NCBI GenBank assembly: GCA_021613375.1
Contig: CM038709.1
Location: 39,639,656-39,703,655 of the forward strand
DNA from: Megaleporinus macrocephalus
Taxonomy: Eukaryota > Chordata > Actinopteri > Characiformes > Anostomidae
Length of the DNA stretch: 64,000 nucleotides
Direction of reading: 5' to 3'
Position 1 is the stretch's first letter. Each line of letters opens with the position of its first letter. Under the pieces are notes generated by a model. It was not told where the DNA came from. It made no database searches and worked only from the letters and a program-made list of their open reading frames with translations. Positions 22,150 through 33,130 of the stretch are shown here, in pieces. Both the position numbers and the translations under genes were made by a program.

Positions 22150-22740
22150 CAACCCTTGAAATGCTTCAGGAAGCAGACCTGGGACCAAGTCACTAAGTTG
22201 CAAGTAACAAGTAAGTCTCAAGTCTTGACAATCAAGTCCCGAGTCAAGTCCCAAGTCAATACAAGCGAGTCTCGAGTCAAGTCCCAGATGTAACGTCATT
22301 TCAGTATTTAACACAGTTGATGCATTTGATTAGTAGTATAGTATATTAAACTGACATTAATATAACATTAACATTTTAAAAGTTCTAATCACTAATCACC
22401 TCATTACCAGTCCATTACAGAGTTAAAATAGGTGTTGAAGCAGAAAAAACACTAAAATGTGAGGCAGTGGGCCTCGAAGGCCAAGGTTAAGAAACACTGC
22501 ACTATATGGAGGTACTAATACACATTACACCTACAGGAACTTTAATGACATCACATTCTAAACCCATAAGCATTAATATCTGGACCGGGTCTTTGCAGTT
22601 CTAACAGCATATGTGAACACTGTGGTTCCTAAATGGTAAGTCTTTTTACGTCTTAAAGCTCAAGTCCGATTCCAAGCCCAAGTCAGTAAAGGGAAAGTCT
22701 AAGTCAAGTTGCAAGTCATCAGTTTAAGCCCTCGAGTTGG
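22150..22740 (+). repeat. 'caagtc'-block repeat element
   Basis: Blocks of caagtc/gagtc words at 22165-22290 and 22645-22735 flank ~350 bp of other sequence. The opening 'gggaccaagtcactaagttgcaagtaac' resembles the start of a widespread fish element. The two word-rich ends may be its termini, around a unique middle. The class is unknown; the 17.3-18.3 kb array uses the same vocabulary. Confidence 0.5.
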
Positions 22741-22977
22741 ACTCAGTCCACACGTCTGTCAGGAAGCCAATGGAGGATGTGATGCTTTGTGTGTTTGTGG
22801 GTTTGGCGAGGGGTCAGGACAACTCTCTAAGAGAACAACCCCCTACACGAATTGCCTGTCAGGATCGTTAGATTACTATCATGGCAATTGATAATACTGT
22901 CAACAGGTAATTTGGAACAGTTTGCATCAGTGCCTAGACTCCTGACTCCTGAGCAGAAGCAGCACTTTGTCCAAGTG

Positions 22978-23081
22978 TCCCCGTGACCCTGACTAGTGGG
23001 ATAAAGTAGAAGATAATGGATGGATAGATGGATGAATGGATGAATGGATGGATAGATGGATGAATGGATGGTTGGATGGAT
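22978..23081 (+). mobile_element. tRNA-derived SINE, 3' end only
   Basis: 'ccgtgaccctgactagtggg' followed by an expanded, impure (GATG)n tail that runs to 23081. It matches the last ~50 bp of the SINE at 19263-19582. The tail is much longer than in other copies and has diverged to GATA/GAAT variants. Confidence 0.65.
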
Positions 23082-23674
23082 TTGACTCAGTGACCAAACA
23101 GCAGCCTTATGGTGTGGAAGAGCCCGGAGCCTAAGCAACAGATCTGAAGCGCAACCAAGAGCATGTTCACCGTTTTCATCGACATTTGAAGGCTTGAGCA
23201 CCGTCAACCCGTCCCCCAGTTCGTTGTCAAAGCTGAAATCTACTGCACCGTTCTGTACCGTCTGAGGAAAAACGTTCATCTCAGTCTATCCCAACAGTGG
23301 CAGGATCCCAGTTGGGAGCTCCATTGTCACAGCGTGTTCACTCTCAGTTTTTGGCTGGGCCAACGTAATCACTGCCAGCCTTCCACCCTACTCGCTGCAC
23401 TGGGCTCCCTGCAACTTCTTACTTAGCCTTCCCCAAAATGAAATCCAAGCTGAGTGGTCACCATTTGACACAAAGGAGGAGATCCAGCGCAATCACAGAT
23501 GGTGCTTGACGCACTTACAGCACGGGGCTTCCGGGGAGCACTCCAAGCGCGGCTAGACCAGCACAAGGTGACCACTTGAAAGGAGATGGAGGTTAAATTA
23601 GCTGCTGTTTCTTGTTGCAGGCAATTGTTCTGCACACCTTGCATGCTAGGACTTTATTTTATGATATTGTTCAA
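23082..23674. other. Unique sequence, candidate conserved non-coding DNA
   Basis: Moderate-to-high GC, no repeat similarity, scattered CpGs. Long open frames on the minus strand are interrupted and lack domains. Confidence 0.25.
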
Positions 23675-23850
23675 TCATGGTGGAGGGATACATGCAGGGA
23701 GATGCAAGGCAAAGGATATTTACTACTGTTTTATCTTAATCAGCATTTCAATTATAATCTTAGAAGACAAATGTAGGTTCCTTAGTGGTTTTGAAAATGT
23801 CTATATTTGTTTTTTATATGTGACCATCCCTGGCTCCCGTCACCACTATT
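23675..23850 (+). repeat. Dispersed repeat family B, copy 2
   Basis: The core 'catggtggagggatacatgc' and 'gatgcaaggcaaagga' corresponds to the 47280 copy ('catggtggagggatccatgc'), followed by 'gtaggttccttagtggtttt', similar to the 14.8 kb copy. Confidence 0.5.
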
Positions 23851-23989
23851 ATGAAGATCCAAACACTTTAAATTCACACCTTTGGAATCATTTCCAAAGT
23901 CAATAACTAATGGACTGAATGATATATTCCTGAAACAAGCAATGGCAACTTTATGTATAGTGCATAGCAGTGCGGCACAAACACAGGCG

Positions 23990-24110
23990 TGTTGCCAACT
24001 TTTCAGACCCTCTAGTGACATTTTTAAAAAAAGCGACTAGCAACAAATCTAGCAACTTCTTCTGGTGTTATTGGAGACTTTTGGAGACTCTAAGGTGAAC
24101 ACACATGATC
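23990..24110 (+). repeat. Dispersed repeat, 'gcgactagcaacaaatctag' family
   Basis: The run from 'gttgccaacttttcagaccc' to 'ggagacttttggagactcta' resembles a repeat I associate with cyprinid and related genomes. Only one copy is in this window, so the call rests on memory of the family. Confidence 0.4.
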
Positions 24111-24702
24111 TTCAGTTAGTGACCTCAGCGAGCGGCGGGGGCTGCCGTGAGCCCCACCCCACAAGATTCACAGTGCTCAGTCTCACAGTCAGAGCAGACC
24201 CTCACCACTCCACCACCCATAAGTTTGATAATCAACATCTAAACAATTATAAAAATATTGGCAGGTAAATAATTCAAACGTGTCTATTCAATCTGTGTTG
24301 GAATGTGAGGGGTTAAGAGGAAGCCTGTGAGTCTGTGTCTCCCCCTATAAGGACTGGGATGCCTTCGCAGAATGTTGGTGATTGGTGGTCCCGCTGTTCA
24401 TGTACAGAGGGGGCTAGGCAGTTATAATTCAGCACGATACAAATTTCAAATGACAGTAAAACTGACCAATCATATCTTTCCTCTAAGTGGGCGGGCTTAA
24501 CTGTATGATCATAGGTTACCACCGCTAGCTAGTTTGCTGAGTCACGATGGAAGCCCATGCCCTGCCCCCAAACTGTCAAAACCACCCCCCGAGGCTTAAG
24601 GGTCACTGTTCGCTACTGCTTTTAGGACAGCCAATAGGTACGTTACGTACCGAGGAGTTGGCAGCAGTGCACAGGCGAGGTACGGAGCGAGAAGCAGCAG
24701 TC
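24111..24702. other. Unassigned; CCAAT box and palindrome upstream of the TATAAA array
   Basis: A CCAAT motif (agccaatag, 24629-24637) overlaps at one base the palindrome ggtacgt-t-acgtacc at 24637-24651. The 17-bp TATAAA array starts 52 bp further on. CpG is raised from 24540 on. The arrangement mimics a promoter but no transcript is predicted downstream. Confidence 0.3.
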
Positions 24703-25144
24703 GGACTATAAAGCGAGTCGGAGTATAAAGCGAGTCAGAGTATAAAGTGAGTCGGACTATAAAGCGAGTCAGAGTATAAAGCGATTCGGAGTATAAAGCG
24801 AGTCAGAGTATAAAGCGAGTCAGAGTATAAAGCGAGTCGGACTATAAAGCGAGTCGGACTATAAAGCGAGTCGGAGTATAAAGCGATTCGGAGTATAAAG
24901 CGAGTCAGAGTATAAAGCGAGTCGGACTATAAAGCGAGTCAGAGTATAAAGCGATTCGGAGTATAAAGCGAGTCAGAGTATAAAGCGAGTCAGAGTATAA
25001 AGCGAGTCGGACTATAAAGCGAGTCGGACTATAAAGCGAGTCGGAGTATAAAGCGATTCGGAGTATAAAGCGAGTCAGAGTATAAAGCGAGTCGGAGTAT
25101 AAAGCGAGTCGGAGTATAAAGCGAGTCGGAGTATAAAGCGAGTC
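24703..25144 (+). repeat. 17-bp minisatellite, exactly 26 units, each with TATAAA
   Basis: The unit is ggactataaagcgagtc, with variants ggag- and agag- at the start and gattc at the end. There are 26 units in 442 bp with no indels. Coding variants as C (ggac), G (ggag), A (agag) and marking gattc with t, units 3-12 read A-C-At-G-A-A-C-C-Gt-G, and units 13-22 repeat that order. This is a 170-bp higher-order repeat (24737-24906 and 24907-25076). One difference is a gtgag change in unit 3. Every unit carries TATAAAG. Confidence 0.95.
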
Positions 25145-25389
25145 AGAGAAAGGCTAATTCAGACGGTTCATTCCACAATGAACATTATTAAGAAGAAATA
25201 TCATTCCAGACTCACCAGCAAACTCCTTCATTTGCATATGAGAATGGCCCAGATGTAAAAACAATCAAAAGACAACCTCACTTCTCTCACTAAACAAGAG
25301 AAAGTGTAAGAGAGGAATACAAAATGGAAATAAACTGTTAATGTGTGAAAGATGTGTACGTTTTATTTACTTTTTCTATTAATAAGCAC

Positions 25390-25705
25390 TTTAAAATGCA
25401 CTTTTTTCAAAAGCATTTTGTTTTTTTAATGTAGCCCTTGTTTTTATTAAAGTGAGGAAAAAAAACATTTATTAGAAGTTTTATAAATAATTCATACAGT
25501 TCAGCATTTAAAAAAATAAATGTTTTTGAAATATACTGAACGGTATGTGTGATGTGTTGGTGTTTCAGTAGCTGATGGTCTAAGATGCTGATACTAGGCT
25601 ACCTCAGTAAACAGTATATGGTAATGAACCATAACACAAGTTAGAAATGATGACGGTCCAGAAATCTCCTCTAACTGGACCTTACTGAACTCTAACTAAA
25701 CACCC
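25390..25705 (-). repeat. Dispersed repeat, inverted partner of 7795-8095
   Basis: The reverse complement matches the segment inserted in the Tc1 element at 7.8 kb over ~300 bp. The borders here are undefined: the left end is near the A/T-rich stretch at 25390, and the right end near tgaactctaactaaacaccc. It is not associated with a Tc1 element at this site, so it is an independent mobile or duplicated unit. Confidence 0.6.
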
Positions 25706-26474
25706 CTAGTGTATAGTAAACTGATTCACTATGTATCATAGACATTCATATAGACAAACATATAGAATAGTGAGACCAAACTCTTATTTACACTGATTTG
25801 ACTGGACCTGTAAATGTCTATGTTCATGAACTGACTCAACATCACTAAAAGATCAGCTGAGTACTTTTCCTTTTTAATGAGTTAGACATTTAAATTTTTT
25901 GAACTGAAATAATAACCCACGTCGCATACATAAACCGCACACACTCATAACTCTGTCAGAGTCTGTATGGAAGCTGATCACATCAGCTGCACATCAATCA
26001 GTGTTTTACCTAGAGGGAGAAAAGATCATAAAGATTGCATATTACCTCGCAGCCTTTTGACAAATGCTAACCTGAGTGGGCGTCAGGAGGGAGATGAGTT
26101 ATGGGCCCCTGCAAACATGCAGTTGAGAGAGAGAAAATCCAGGCAATGTGTGGCGTAAAGTCTGAACTTGTCCCTGTCAAGCTTTTCAGAAGCGAAGAAC
26201 CTGCCAGCGCCGTTGCACGGACGGTAACTCCTCGTCACGAATACGTGTTATTGTTGGACTAGAACCTTGCAGGCTGAGTGTCTTTTCTGAACGTTCTCTA
26301 AGTACCACTTTACCTTCTTTAACATCTAACGTGACTGATGGTGTACGTCACGTGAACGTGTGCTACATTAGGTGCAGCCTTTAATGGGATTTTTACTTTG
26401 TGTTATTCTACTTTGTGGCATTTCGTCATATATATACGCTGTACTCTGTGAAAACTAGTACGCTCTTTACAAAG
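25706..26474. other. Unassigned intergenic sequence
   Basis: Unique sequence; CpGs cluster at 26200-26290. No motif or repeat recognised. Confidence 0.3.
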
Positions 26475-27185
26475 ATGGTTCTTCAAAGGTTATAGAACCA
26501 TGAAGACTCAAGGAACCTTCTGCATGCCTAAACATTTTTTTTTGAATAGTGAAATGGTTCTTCAGATTAATGGAGAAGGAGTTGTATATGGTTCTACATA
26601 TATATTCTATAATAGATTTTGGCTGTTGTTATGGTGCTAAGCTTGTAATAATAGAACCCCATTTAAAAAGGTTCTGTACAGAACATTACAGCACATTCGG
26701 ACCATGCAAGGAACCATTTAGGCATGCAAGAGGTTCTTTAAGTATTCATGGTTCTAGTAAAATGGTTCTTCAGATTAATGGAGAATGAGTTGTATATGGT
26801 TCTACCTATTTATTTTATAAAGGATTTTGGCTGTTGTTATGGTGCTAAGCTTGTGATAATAGAAGAACCCTATTTAAAAAGGTTCTATACAGAACAGTAC
26901 AGCACATTCGGACCATGCAAGGAACCATTTAGGCATGCAACAGGTTCCCTAAGTATTCATGGTTCTAGTGAAATGGTTCTTCAGATTAATGGAGAATGTG
27001 TTGTATATGGTTCTACATATATATTATATAAAAGATTTTGGCTGTTGGTATGGTGCTAAGCTTGTGGTAATAGAAGAAACCTATTCAAAAAGGTTCTATA
27101 CAGAACATTACAGTACAATCGGACCATGCAAGGAACCTTTTAACCATGCAACCAGTTCCTTAAGTATTCATGGTTCTATATGAAA
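26475..27185 (+). repeat. Three tandem copies of a ~210-bp repeat
   Basis: The landmark atggttcttcagattaatgg starts at 26554, 26762 and 26973 (spacing 208 and 211). Each copy contains 'gttctacatatatat', 'gattttggctgttg', 'aaaaaggttctatacagaac' and 'ggaccatgcaaggaacc'. A partial unit precedes the first. The unit is built of 'ggttct/agaacc' complementary words, so it can fold back, as many fish MITEs do. Open frames spanning the copies are by-products of the tandem structure. Confidence 0.85.
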
Positions 27186-27429
27186 CTATAGATCTTTCGA
27201 AAGGTCATGTTTAAAGACTCCAGGTTTGTCTTTCACCATATTTCTCTCCTCTCCATGTGAACTGCGTGGTCCTACTCTTGGGCAAAGCTACCGTGAGCAT
27301 TTCGTAACCAATCACAAGGCTGATGTCTCTCTAGCTCCGCCCACACAAAATAGTTTTAGAGTCAGAGGAACTCAGAGAGCTAAAACCAATACAGCATAGT
27401 CAACAGATAAAGAGCTAAAACTCCTGTAG

Positions 27430-28436
27430 TTGCTCCTTCATTCCTTTATCATCACCAACAGTGTTCCTTTATCCCTTCTTTCCTTTATCTTCACCAACAT
27501 TGTTCTTTTATCCCTTCATTCCTTTATCATCAACAAAATTGTTCTTTCATCCATTCATTCCTTTATTCATCACCAACATTGTTCATTTATCCCTTCATTC
27601 CATTATCACCAACATTGTTCCTTCATACCTTCATTCCTTTATCATCAACAACATTGTTCCTTCTTCCCTTCATTCCATTATCATCACCAACAGTGTTCCT
27701 TCAGCCCTTCATTCCTTTATCATCAACAACATTGTTCCTTCATCCCTTCATTCCATTATCATCACCAACATTGTTCCTTCAGCCCTTCATTCCTTTATCA
27801 TCAACAACATTGTTCCTTCATCCCTTCATTCCATTATCATCACCAACATTGTTCCTTCAGCCCTTCATTCCTTTATCATCACCAACATTGTTCCTTCAGC
27901 CCTTCATTCCTTTATCATCAACAACATTGTTCCTTCATCCTTTCATTCCATTATCATCACCAACATTGTTCCTTCAGCCCTTCATTCCTTTATCATCAAC
28001 AACATTGTTCCTTCATCCCTTCATTCCATTATCATCACCAACATTGTTCCTTCAGCCCTTCATTCCTTTATCATCAACAACATTGTTCCTTCATCCTTTC
28101 ATTCCATTATCATCACCAATATTGTTCCTTAATTCCTTTATCACCAGCATTGTTCCTTCATCTCTTCATTCCTGTCATCACGAACAATGTTCCTTCATCC
28201 CTTCATTTCTTTATCATCACCAACACTGTTCCTTCATCCCTTCATTACTCTATCATCAACATTGTTCCTTCATATTTTCATTCCATTATCTTCACCAACA
28301 TTGTTTTTTCATCCTTTCATTCCTTTATCATCACCAACATTGTTCTTTTATCCCTTTATTCCATTATCTTCACCAACATTGTTTTTTCATCCCTTCATTC
28401 CTTCATCATCACCAACACTGTTTCTTCTTCCTTTTT
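27430..28436 (+). repeat. 39-bp minisatellite, ~25 copies, with 78-bp dimers
   Basis: Each unit has the order 'cttcattcctttatcatca', then 'ccaacattgttccttcat'. In 27680-28130 two variants alternate (…tcagccc…tttatcatcaacaac and …tcatccc…attatcatcaccaac), giving a 78-bp dimer repeated about five times. Because 39 is a multiple of 3 and the unit lacks stops in three plus-strand frames, very long open frames (up to 339 codons) run through it. They are low-complexity Ser/Phe/His/Pro strings with no domain and are not genes. Confidence 0.95.
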
Positions 28437-29681
28437 CAATTTTTGCTGATTGATTTTGTCTGTTCACACATGAGATATTACCAATTATCCCATGTGCAAA
28501 TTATTCTGTGGTATTTGGGGCGTCCCATGTTGGCTCACTATTCTAGCGTTGGCTGGCTGCTACCATAGCTGTGTGTTTTAATTCATCTCCTGGAGATTCT
28601 CTTTTCTAGTTCGGTAGGTCTTGCACACATTTACTAAGATCCTAATATCTTTTCTTCTTTCTTTGTGGTTTGAGAAATGAGAAAGTTTTCGTATTCATAC
28701 AGACTGAATCAATTTGCTGCAGCGCCACCCTGAGGCAGACTAGTGTATTGTCTCTAGTTAATTAAGAATACCAACGACATAAGCTTGTCAACTGTGGGTG
28801 AGGTAGCTAAACCATAACCTTTACTTGAAGTTCTATTTCTGCATCTTCCTTACAGGACCCCAGAATTTAGATATTTAGACATTCGTGAAGTCCAAGAGGT
28901 TAATTAGAGTGCCCAGGACCCCCTGTATTTTGCACCTTGACATTATTGTGTTGCCATCTTGGTGAGCAAGGGGTTAAAAGGAATCCACTGGCTGTGCCTG
29001 AAGCTATCATGTTAGCAAACAAGGGCCAATTTTGTGACTCAAAGCTGTTGTTAGCCACTTCTCTCATGCATGCATAACCACTTACGATTGCGTTTCTTTC
29101 CCCCTTTTTGAACAGATAGGCTATCTTGACTGTTTCAGCGGCAGAGTGCCGGCTGATTTGAGGGAACAGGGTTTCTGCTGGATGGAAATTGCATAATCTC
29201 TATCTGAATAGAGCGCGTGGGCTGCAGGAAGCGCAGCATGGATAATAGATGACACTCTTAGCTGCAGGATTTAGATACAATGTGTTGGGTCAGGGTGAAG
29301 GGCGCTGTGACCCTCTCGCCGACCCCCCCTCCCCACTGATACATACAGCTGTAGGTTGATCCCTGGGATATTTCAATGGGCCATTATAGCAAGCTTTTCA
29401 GGCAATAAAAGCTAACGCTAAGCCCTAGTATAGCTCCTTGTGAATGCTTGCTTTGAGCCTAGCCATATTAAAGTGATAAGAAACAAGAGGTCTTGCATTA
29501 CAGTTACGTTACTGCATTTGAAGGGGTTTTTAGGCACGGTGGCATAATACAATATGCCTTATTGACCAGAGTTCTCAACCCCACGCTCCTCTCATGAGGA
29601 CAACCATTGACTCGCGAACTGCTGAATACTTTTCTCGGCTCATTGCTGAAACATCTGCATGAGTTAAGGTGGGCTTTCTGT

Positions 29682-29684
<3 letters not shown>
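28437..29684. other. Unassigned; candidate conserved segment 29110-29480
   Basis: 29110-29330 is unique with CpGs (gagcgcgtgggctgcaggaa), next to a C-rich run at about 29323-29335. It may be conserved non-coding DNA. The remainder is AT-rich with no recognised feature. Confidence 0.25.

Positions 29685-29756
<72 letters not shown>
29685..29756. repeat. (TA)n microsatellite, ~72 bp
   Basis: Nearly pure alternating TA. It can extrude as cruciform or melt. Encoded Tyr-Ile strings across it are artefacts. Confidence 0.95.
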
Positions 29757-29758
<2 letters not shown>

Positions 29759-31734
29759 AAGGCCTATAATATCTGCTCATGATGATGAGTATAACCAGTG
29801 AGCTAATAATAAAACCTACAATCATGGTAGTCAACATGCTAGTTGATGCTAGCTAGGTGAATTAAGTTATTTCCCTTTCTTACTGCTGCTGCTGATAATT
29901 GCTAATGCTACTGCTAATTTCTAAGCCAGTGTCAGATTCACAATATTGCATATGATCATCTCTCCAGGCTGATGCTAGCAAATTTCTGTTCCGCCTTAAA
30001 CAGGCGTCTAAACGTAACTTATACATAGTTTAAGATGGAACAGGGCATGAAGATAAGAAGCTAACTTCAGCTTCATCTGATCTCTATCCAGTATATAAGA
30101 CTCATGAGGGGTGTGTAACTTGAGATGTGAGCCACAGGTTTAGCCCCTAAAGTACTACAGATATTATAGATGAATGTAACGTATAGTTGGTCGGAGCATT
30201 GTTGTGTTTAATGCAGGTGTTCATCCATTCGCTCACAGTAACTGATTCATTGAGTGTGTTTGCATCTCCAGATTATTGTTTTATTCTTCTTTTTGGAGTT
30301 AACTTGGTATCCACACTGTTAATAAGACTAATGATGTCCTTATGTAAGGTACTACACCAAGTACAATAACAGATCCTTCCCAAGCATTCCCAAGCCTGCC
30401 CGGCACAAGCCACACTGTTAAATTTCGATGTTTTACAGGGTAGGAAGCTTTCAGTGCAGCTATTTGAAGTAATGGTTTCACTGGATTACAGATAGATTGT
30501 TCAATTTTGATAAAAATATCCAACAAGTACCTCTGACAGTCCATCAGCAGGTTGCCATTTGAAGTGGTGAAGTGCACCATTTGAAAGGTGGGTTGTGGGG
30601 AGATGGTTGTGGGGGAGGGGTGGCTGATGGTTTTTACGCTCCAACATCAAAAACAACAAAAATAGTCTGAGGGTTAGTCCCGGCTCCATTTGAAGTGTGA
30701 AGATCAAGCGTTTTTTTTTTTCTTTTTTTCATCGGGGAAACATATTTGCAGGCTCATGAGTAGATAGCCCTCCCGAAAGGTAGCCTCCAGCATGAATGTT
30801 TTATACCTGCCGCTTTAGACCCGCTCGCTGTTTGAGAGCGAGCGATTCTGTTTTAAGCTTTGACCACATCAGTGCCCAACGCAAGTTGTTAGCGGGTCAT
30901 TCCTGACCCATTGTACAAACGCTCCTTTTTTTTTACCGGGAAGGTTGCCGGGAACACCTGCACGGCGCACCGAGCAGCAGATTCAAACCTATAGGGGCAT
31001 ACAGAAATAAAGGCCACTCATACATAATTCATCGAGCTCGTGACTACATCATGCAAGAGTGAGTAAGATGCATTTCACATGCTCCCGAGGCTATGAATAT
31101 CATCGCTACAAACAAGATAAAGTAAAAATAGAGTCGTTATGGTACAAGCCAAGTCCTACCATTGGCCCCGCGTCTCATTATTTTCTCTTCATTAACCTTA
31201 AAAATGCAGTCAAGAGATGCCATGGATTTAAATGTCAAGTGGTACCCTTAAAATAAATTGGCTTTCATGTCAATTAATAATAAAAAATTAGCTTTGAACC
31301 TCCTTTCTTTTGCATGTAGCTGTCATTTCTATGAACCTTCTTTGAAAACATGCTGTATTGCCTCTATTATGCTTTTTTAAAGTAATTGTTTATTACGGCG
31401 CCCTAATTTATTTTTGGGGTTATTTTTTAAAACATACGTTCATTTTTCACTCTATTGAGATTGTATAAGGAAACTTATTTTCAGAAAGTAGACCATAGGT
31501 GTAGTGATGGCATGAAAACCAACATATATTATTACACATATCCACACATGCAGCCTATATTAGTTGAAGTTCTTAAACAAAAGGAATGTTTAAGCCTGGA
31601 CTACTTTTCAAATGAGGCGCAATCCAGGGACATCAAAACAGAAGGTTTTTTCGAACATGTATTAGTCTTTTTTATATTACAGAAAATTATATTTCCCTCA
31701 CTTTTAAATTAAATAAAACAATAATATGCAAACT
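29757..31734. other. Unique sequence; strong candidate conserved element at 30720-31280
   Basis: From 30730 to 31280 no repeat is seen and CpGs are frequent for such AT-rich DNA (tcatcgagctcgtgactaca). There is a homeodomain-like 'gtcaattaataat' near 31268 and a short inverted repeat 'cgctcgctgtttgagagcgagcg' at about 30821-30843 that can form an 8-bp stem. T tracts lie at 30712-30728 and 30927-30936. No coding domain is seen. Confidence 0.3.
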
Positions 31735-31940
31735 GGGGCAGTGTAGTGGTTAGCACTGTTGCCTCACAGCAAGACGATTCGGGTTGGATTGGTCACTCTA
31801 AATTGCCCGTAGGTGTAAGTAAATGTTGGACATGCGATGGACTGGCGAACTGTCCATGGTGTACCCCGCCTTTGCCCGATGAGCTCCAGCCCCCCCGTGA
31901 CCCTGACTAGCGGGATAAAGCGGCAGTTGATGGATGGATG
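31735..31940 (+). mobile_element. tRNA-derived SINE with internal deletion and target-site duplication
   Basis: The head 'ggggcagtgtagtggttagc' keeps the A box. The B box is fused to the body by a deletion (gggttggattggtcactcta), removing ~90 bp. The body and (atgg)n tail are normal. TATGCAAAC occurs at 31725-31733 and 31947-31955, with further partial matches leftwards, consistent with a target duplication. Confidence 0.75.
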
Positions 31941-31955
31941 AAATAGTATGCAAAC

Positions 31956-32634
31956 ATAGTTGAACAAAGTCAAACATAGTCCCTGTTAGGAGTCGCCCAT
32001 CTTTTCGATTATTTAAAATAAAACAGTCATGTGATGGAAATTGCATCAACGTTGACTAATTGCTGGTGATGTCATGAAGAAAAACCAGAGGAGAAGGAAA
32101 TGTGTTACAACAGTTATCTTTAAAAATCTGTAACGAAGTGAAATACCACAGATGTGCACTTTCTAATAATCGCATTTGCTACACTCCAGGGAAACCAGAG
32201 ATACGGACCCCAGAATCTTGCACGTTTGTAAGCAACTAATAGGTGCTGTCTAGGTGCATCCTAGACAGCTTTGCCAAGATCCTCACCCGTGGCAGAGGTC
32301 CAGAAAGCCTGAGAAATTTAGAGCACTGTATTTTAGCAAAAAACAAGAGCAACTGACTCTGAACTTTACAGAATTATAGGTCGTTATACTCCCTCTCCAA
32401 CCACACATGACTTTTTATTGTAGTCTTCCAGAAACCGGTGTACAATACCTGACCTTCAGACTCACCTGTAATCTTCTCTGGAGCTTCCATGTTGTTAGAG
32501 TCATAATCACATGATCAGTAAGTTATCAACATGAAGCTTAAAGCATCCACAGTAAAGTTTACCAGTCTGTGCAACCTCAAATCCAGATATTGTTGCTGTC
32601 CAAATTAGCAACTTTTCAGGAGAGGACAAAAGCT
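31956..32634. other. Unassigned intergenic sequence
   Basis: Unique or unrecognised sequence. No coding or regulatory signal. Confidence 0.3.
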
Positions 32635-32647
32635 GTCTTTACTTTCA

Positions 32648-32936
32648 TCCATCCATCCATTATCTGACGCTTATTCCCACTAGTCGGGGTCACGGGGGTA
32701 GACCATGGACAGTTCGCCAGTCCAACGCATGGCCAACACTTACTCACGCACTCACATCTATGGGCAATTTAGAGTGACCAATCAACCTATCATGCATGTG
32801 TTAGGACTATGGGAGGAAACCCACTCAAACATGGGGAGAACATGCAAACTCCAAACAAGCGGCCCGGACCGGGAATCCAACGCAGGAATCTTGCTGTGAG
32901 GCGACAGTGCTAACCACTAAACCACCGTGCCACCCC
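32648..32936 (-). mobile_element. tRNA-derived SINE with 13-bp target-site duplication
   Basis: Flanked by the exact direct repeat GTCTTTACTTTCA at 32635-32647 and 32937-32949, the signature of LINE-type target-primed reverse transcription. On the minus strand the order is head with A box (ggcacggtggtttagtggtt), decayed B box, body and (atgg)n tail. A deletion removes ~40 bp of the body near the tail end. The insertion split a family A repeat copy. Confidence 0.85.
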
Positions 32937-33130
32937 GTCTTTACTTTCAATGTAAGTCAATGGAACCAGAATTTTTTCCAAGCTATTTTGGAGCACTTCC
33001 AATGGTCTAATTCATTGTGATGTTTTCCCACAATATAAACGGCAGCTGTTGTGTTCAAAAGATGTAGAATTGGTTTTTACATGTTTTTCCTTATACAGCG
33101 ACAATATGGATTCTATGCTGCTTGTCTTGA
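32937..33130 (+). repeat. Dispersed repeat family A, copy 1
   Basis: Core words: 'caatgtaagtcaatggaacc', 'agaattttttccaagctatt', 'ggagcacttccaatggtc'. Six related copies exist in this window (here, 38.8, 40.4, 56.1, 59.7 and 62.7 kb), in both orientations and with similar extents of 100-200 bp. Its class is unknown. The SINE at 32648 interrupts its left part. Confidence 0.65.

Noticed and set aside
22827..23279. 150-codon minus-strand frame
   Set aside because: It reads through the SINE tail's GATG repeat (Ile-His-Pro-Ser strings) and unique DNA; no domain.
24703..25144. TATAAA array considered as a functional multi-TATA promoter
   Set aside because: No initiator, downstream frame or transcript sign; kept only as a testable idea.
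26549..27183. Three similar plus-strand proteins in a row, like a gene family
   Set aside because: They are translations of the tandem 210-bp repeat; frames break at different points and no family is recognised.
27430..28568. Open frames of 339, 329 and 223 codons on the plus strand
   Set aside because: They are the three frames of a stop-free 39-bp repeat; low complexity, no domain, no start or splice context.
29607..29801. Frame with a Tyr-Ile repeat
   Set aside because: Produced by the (TA)n microsatellite.
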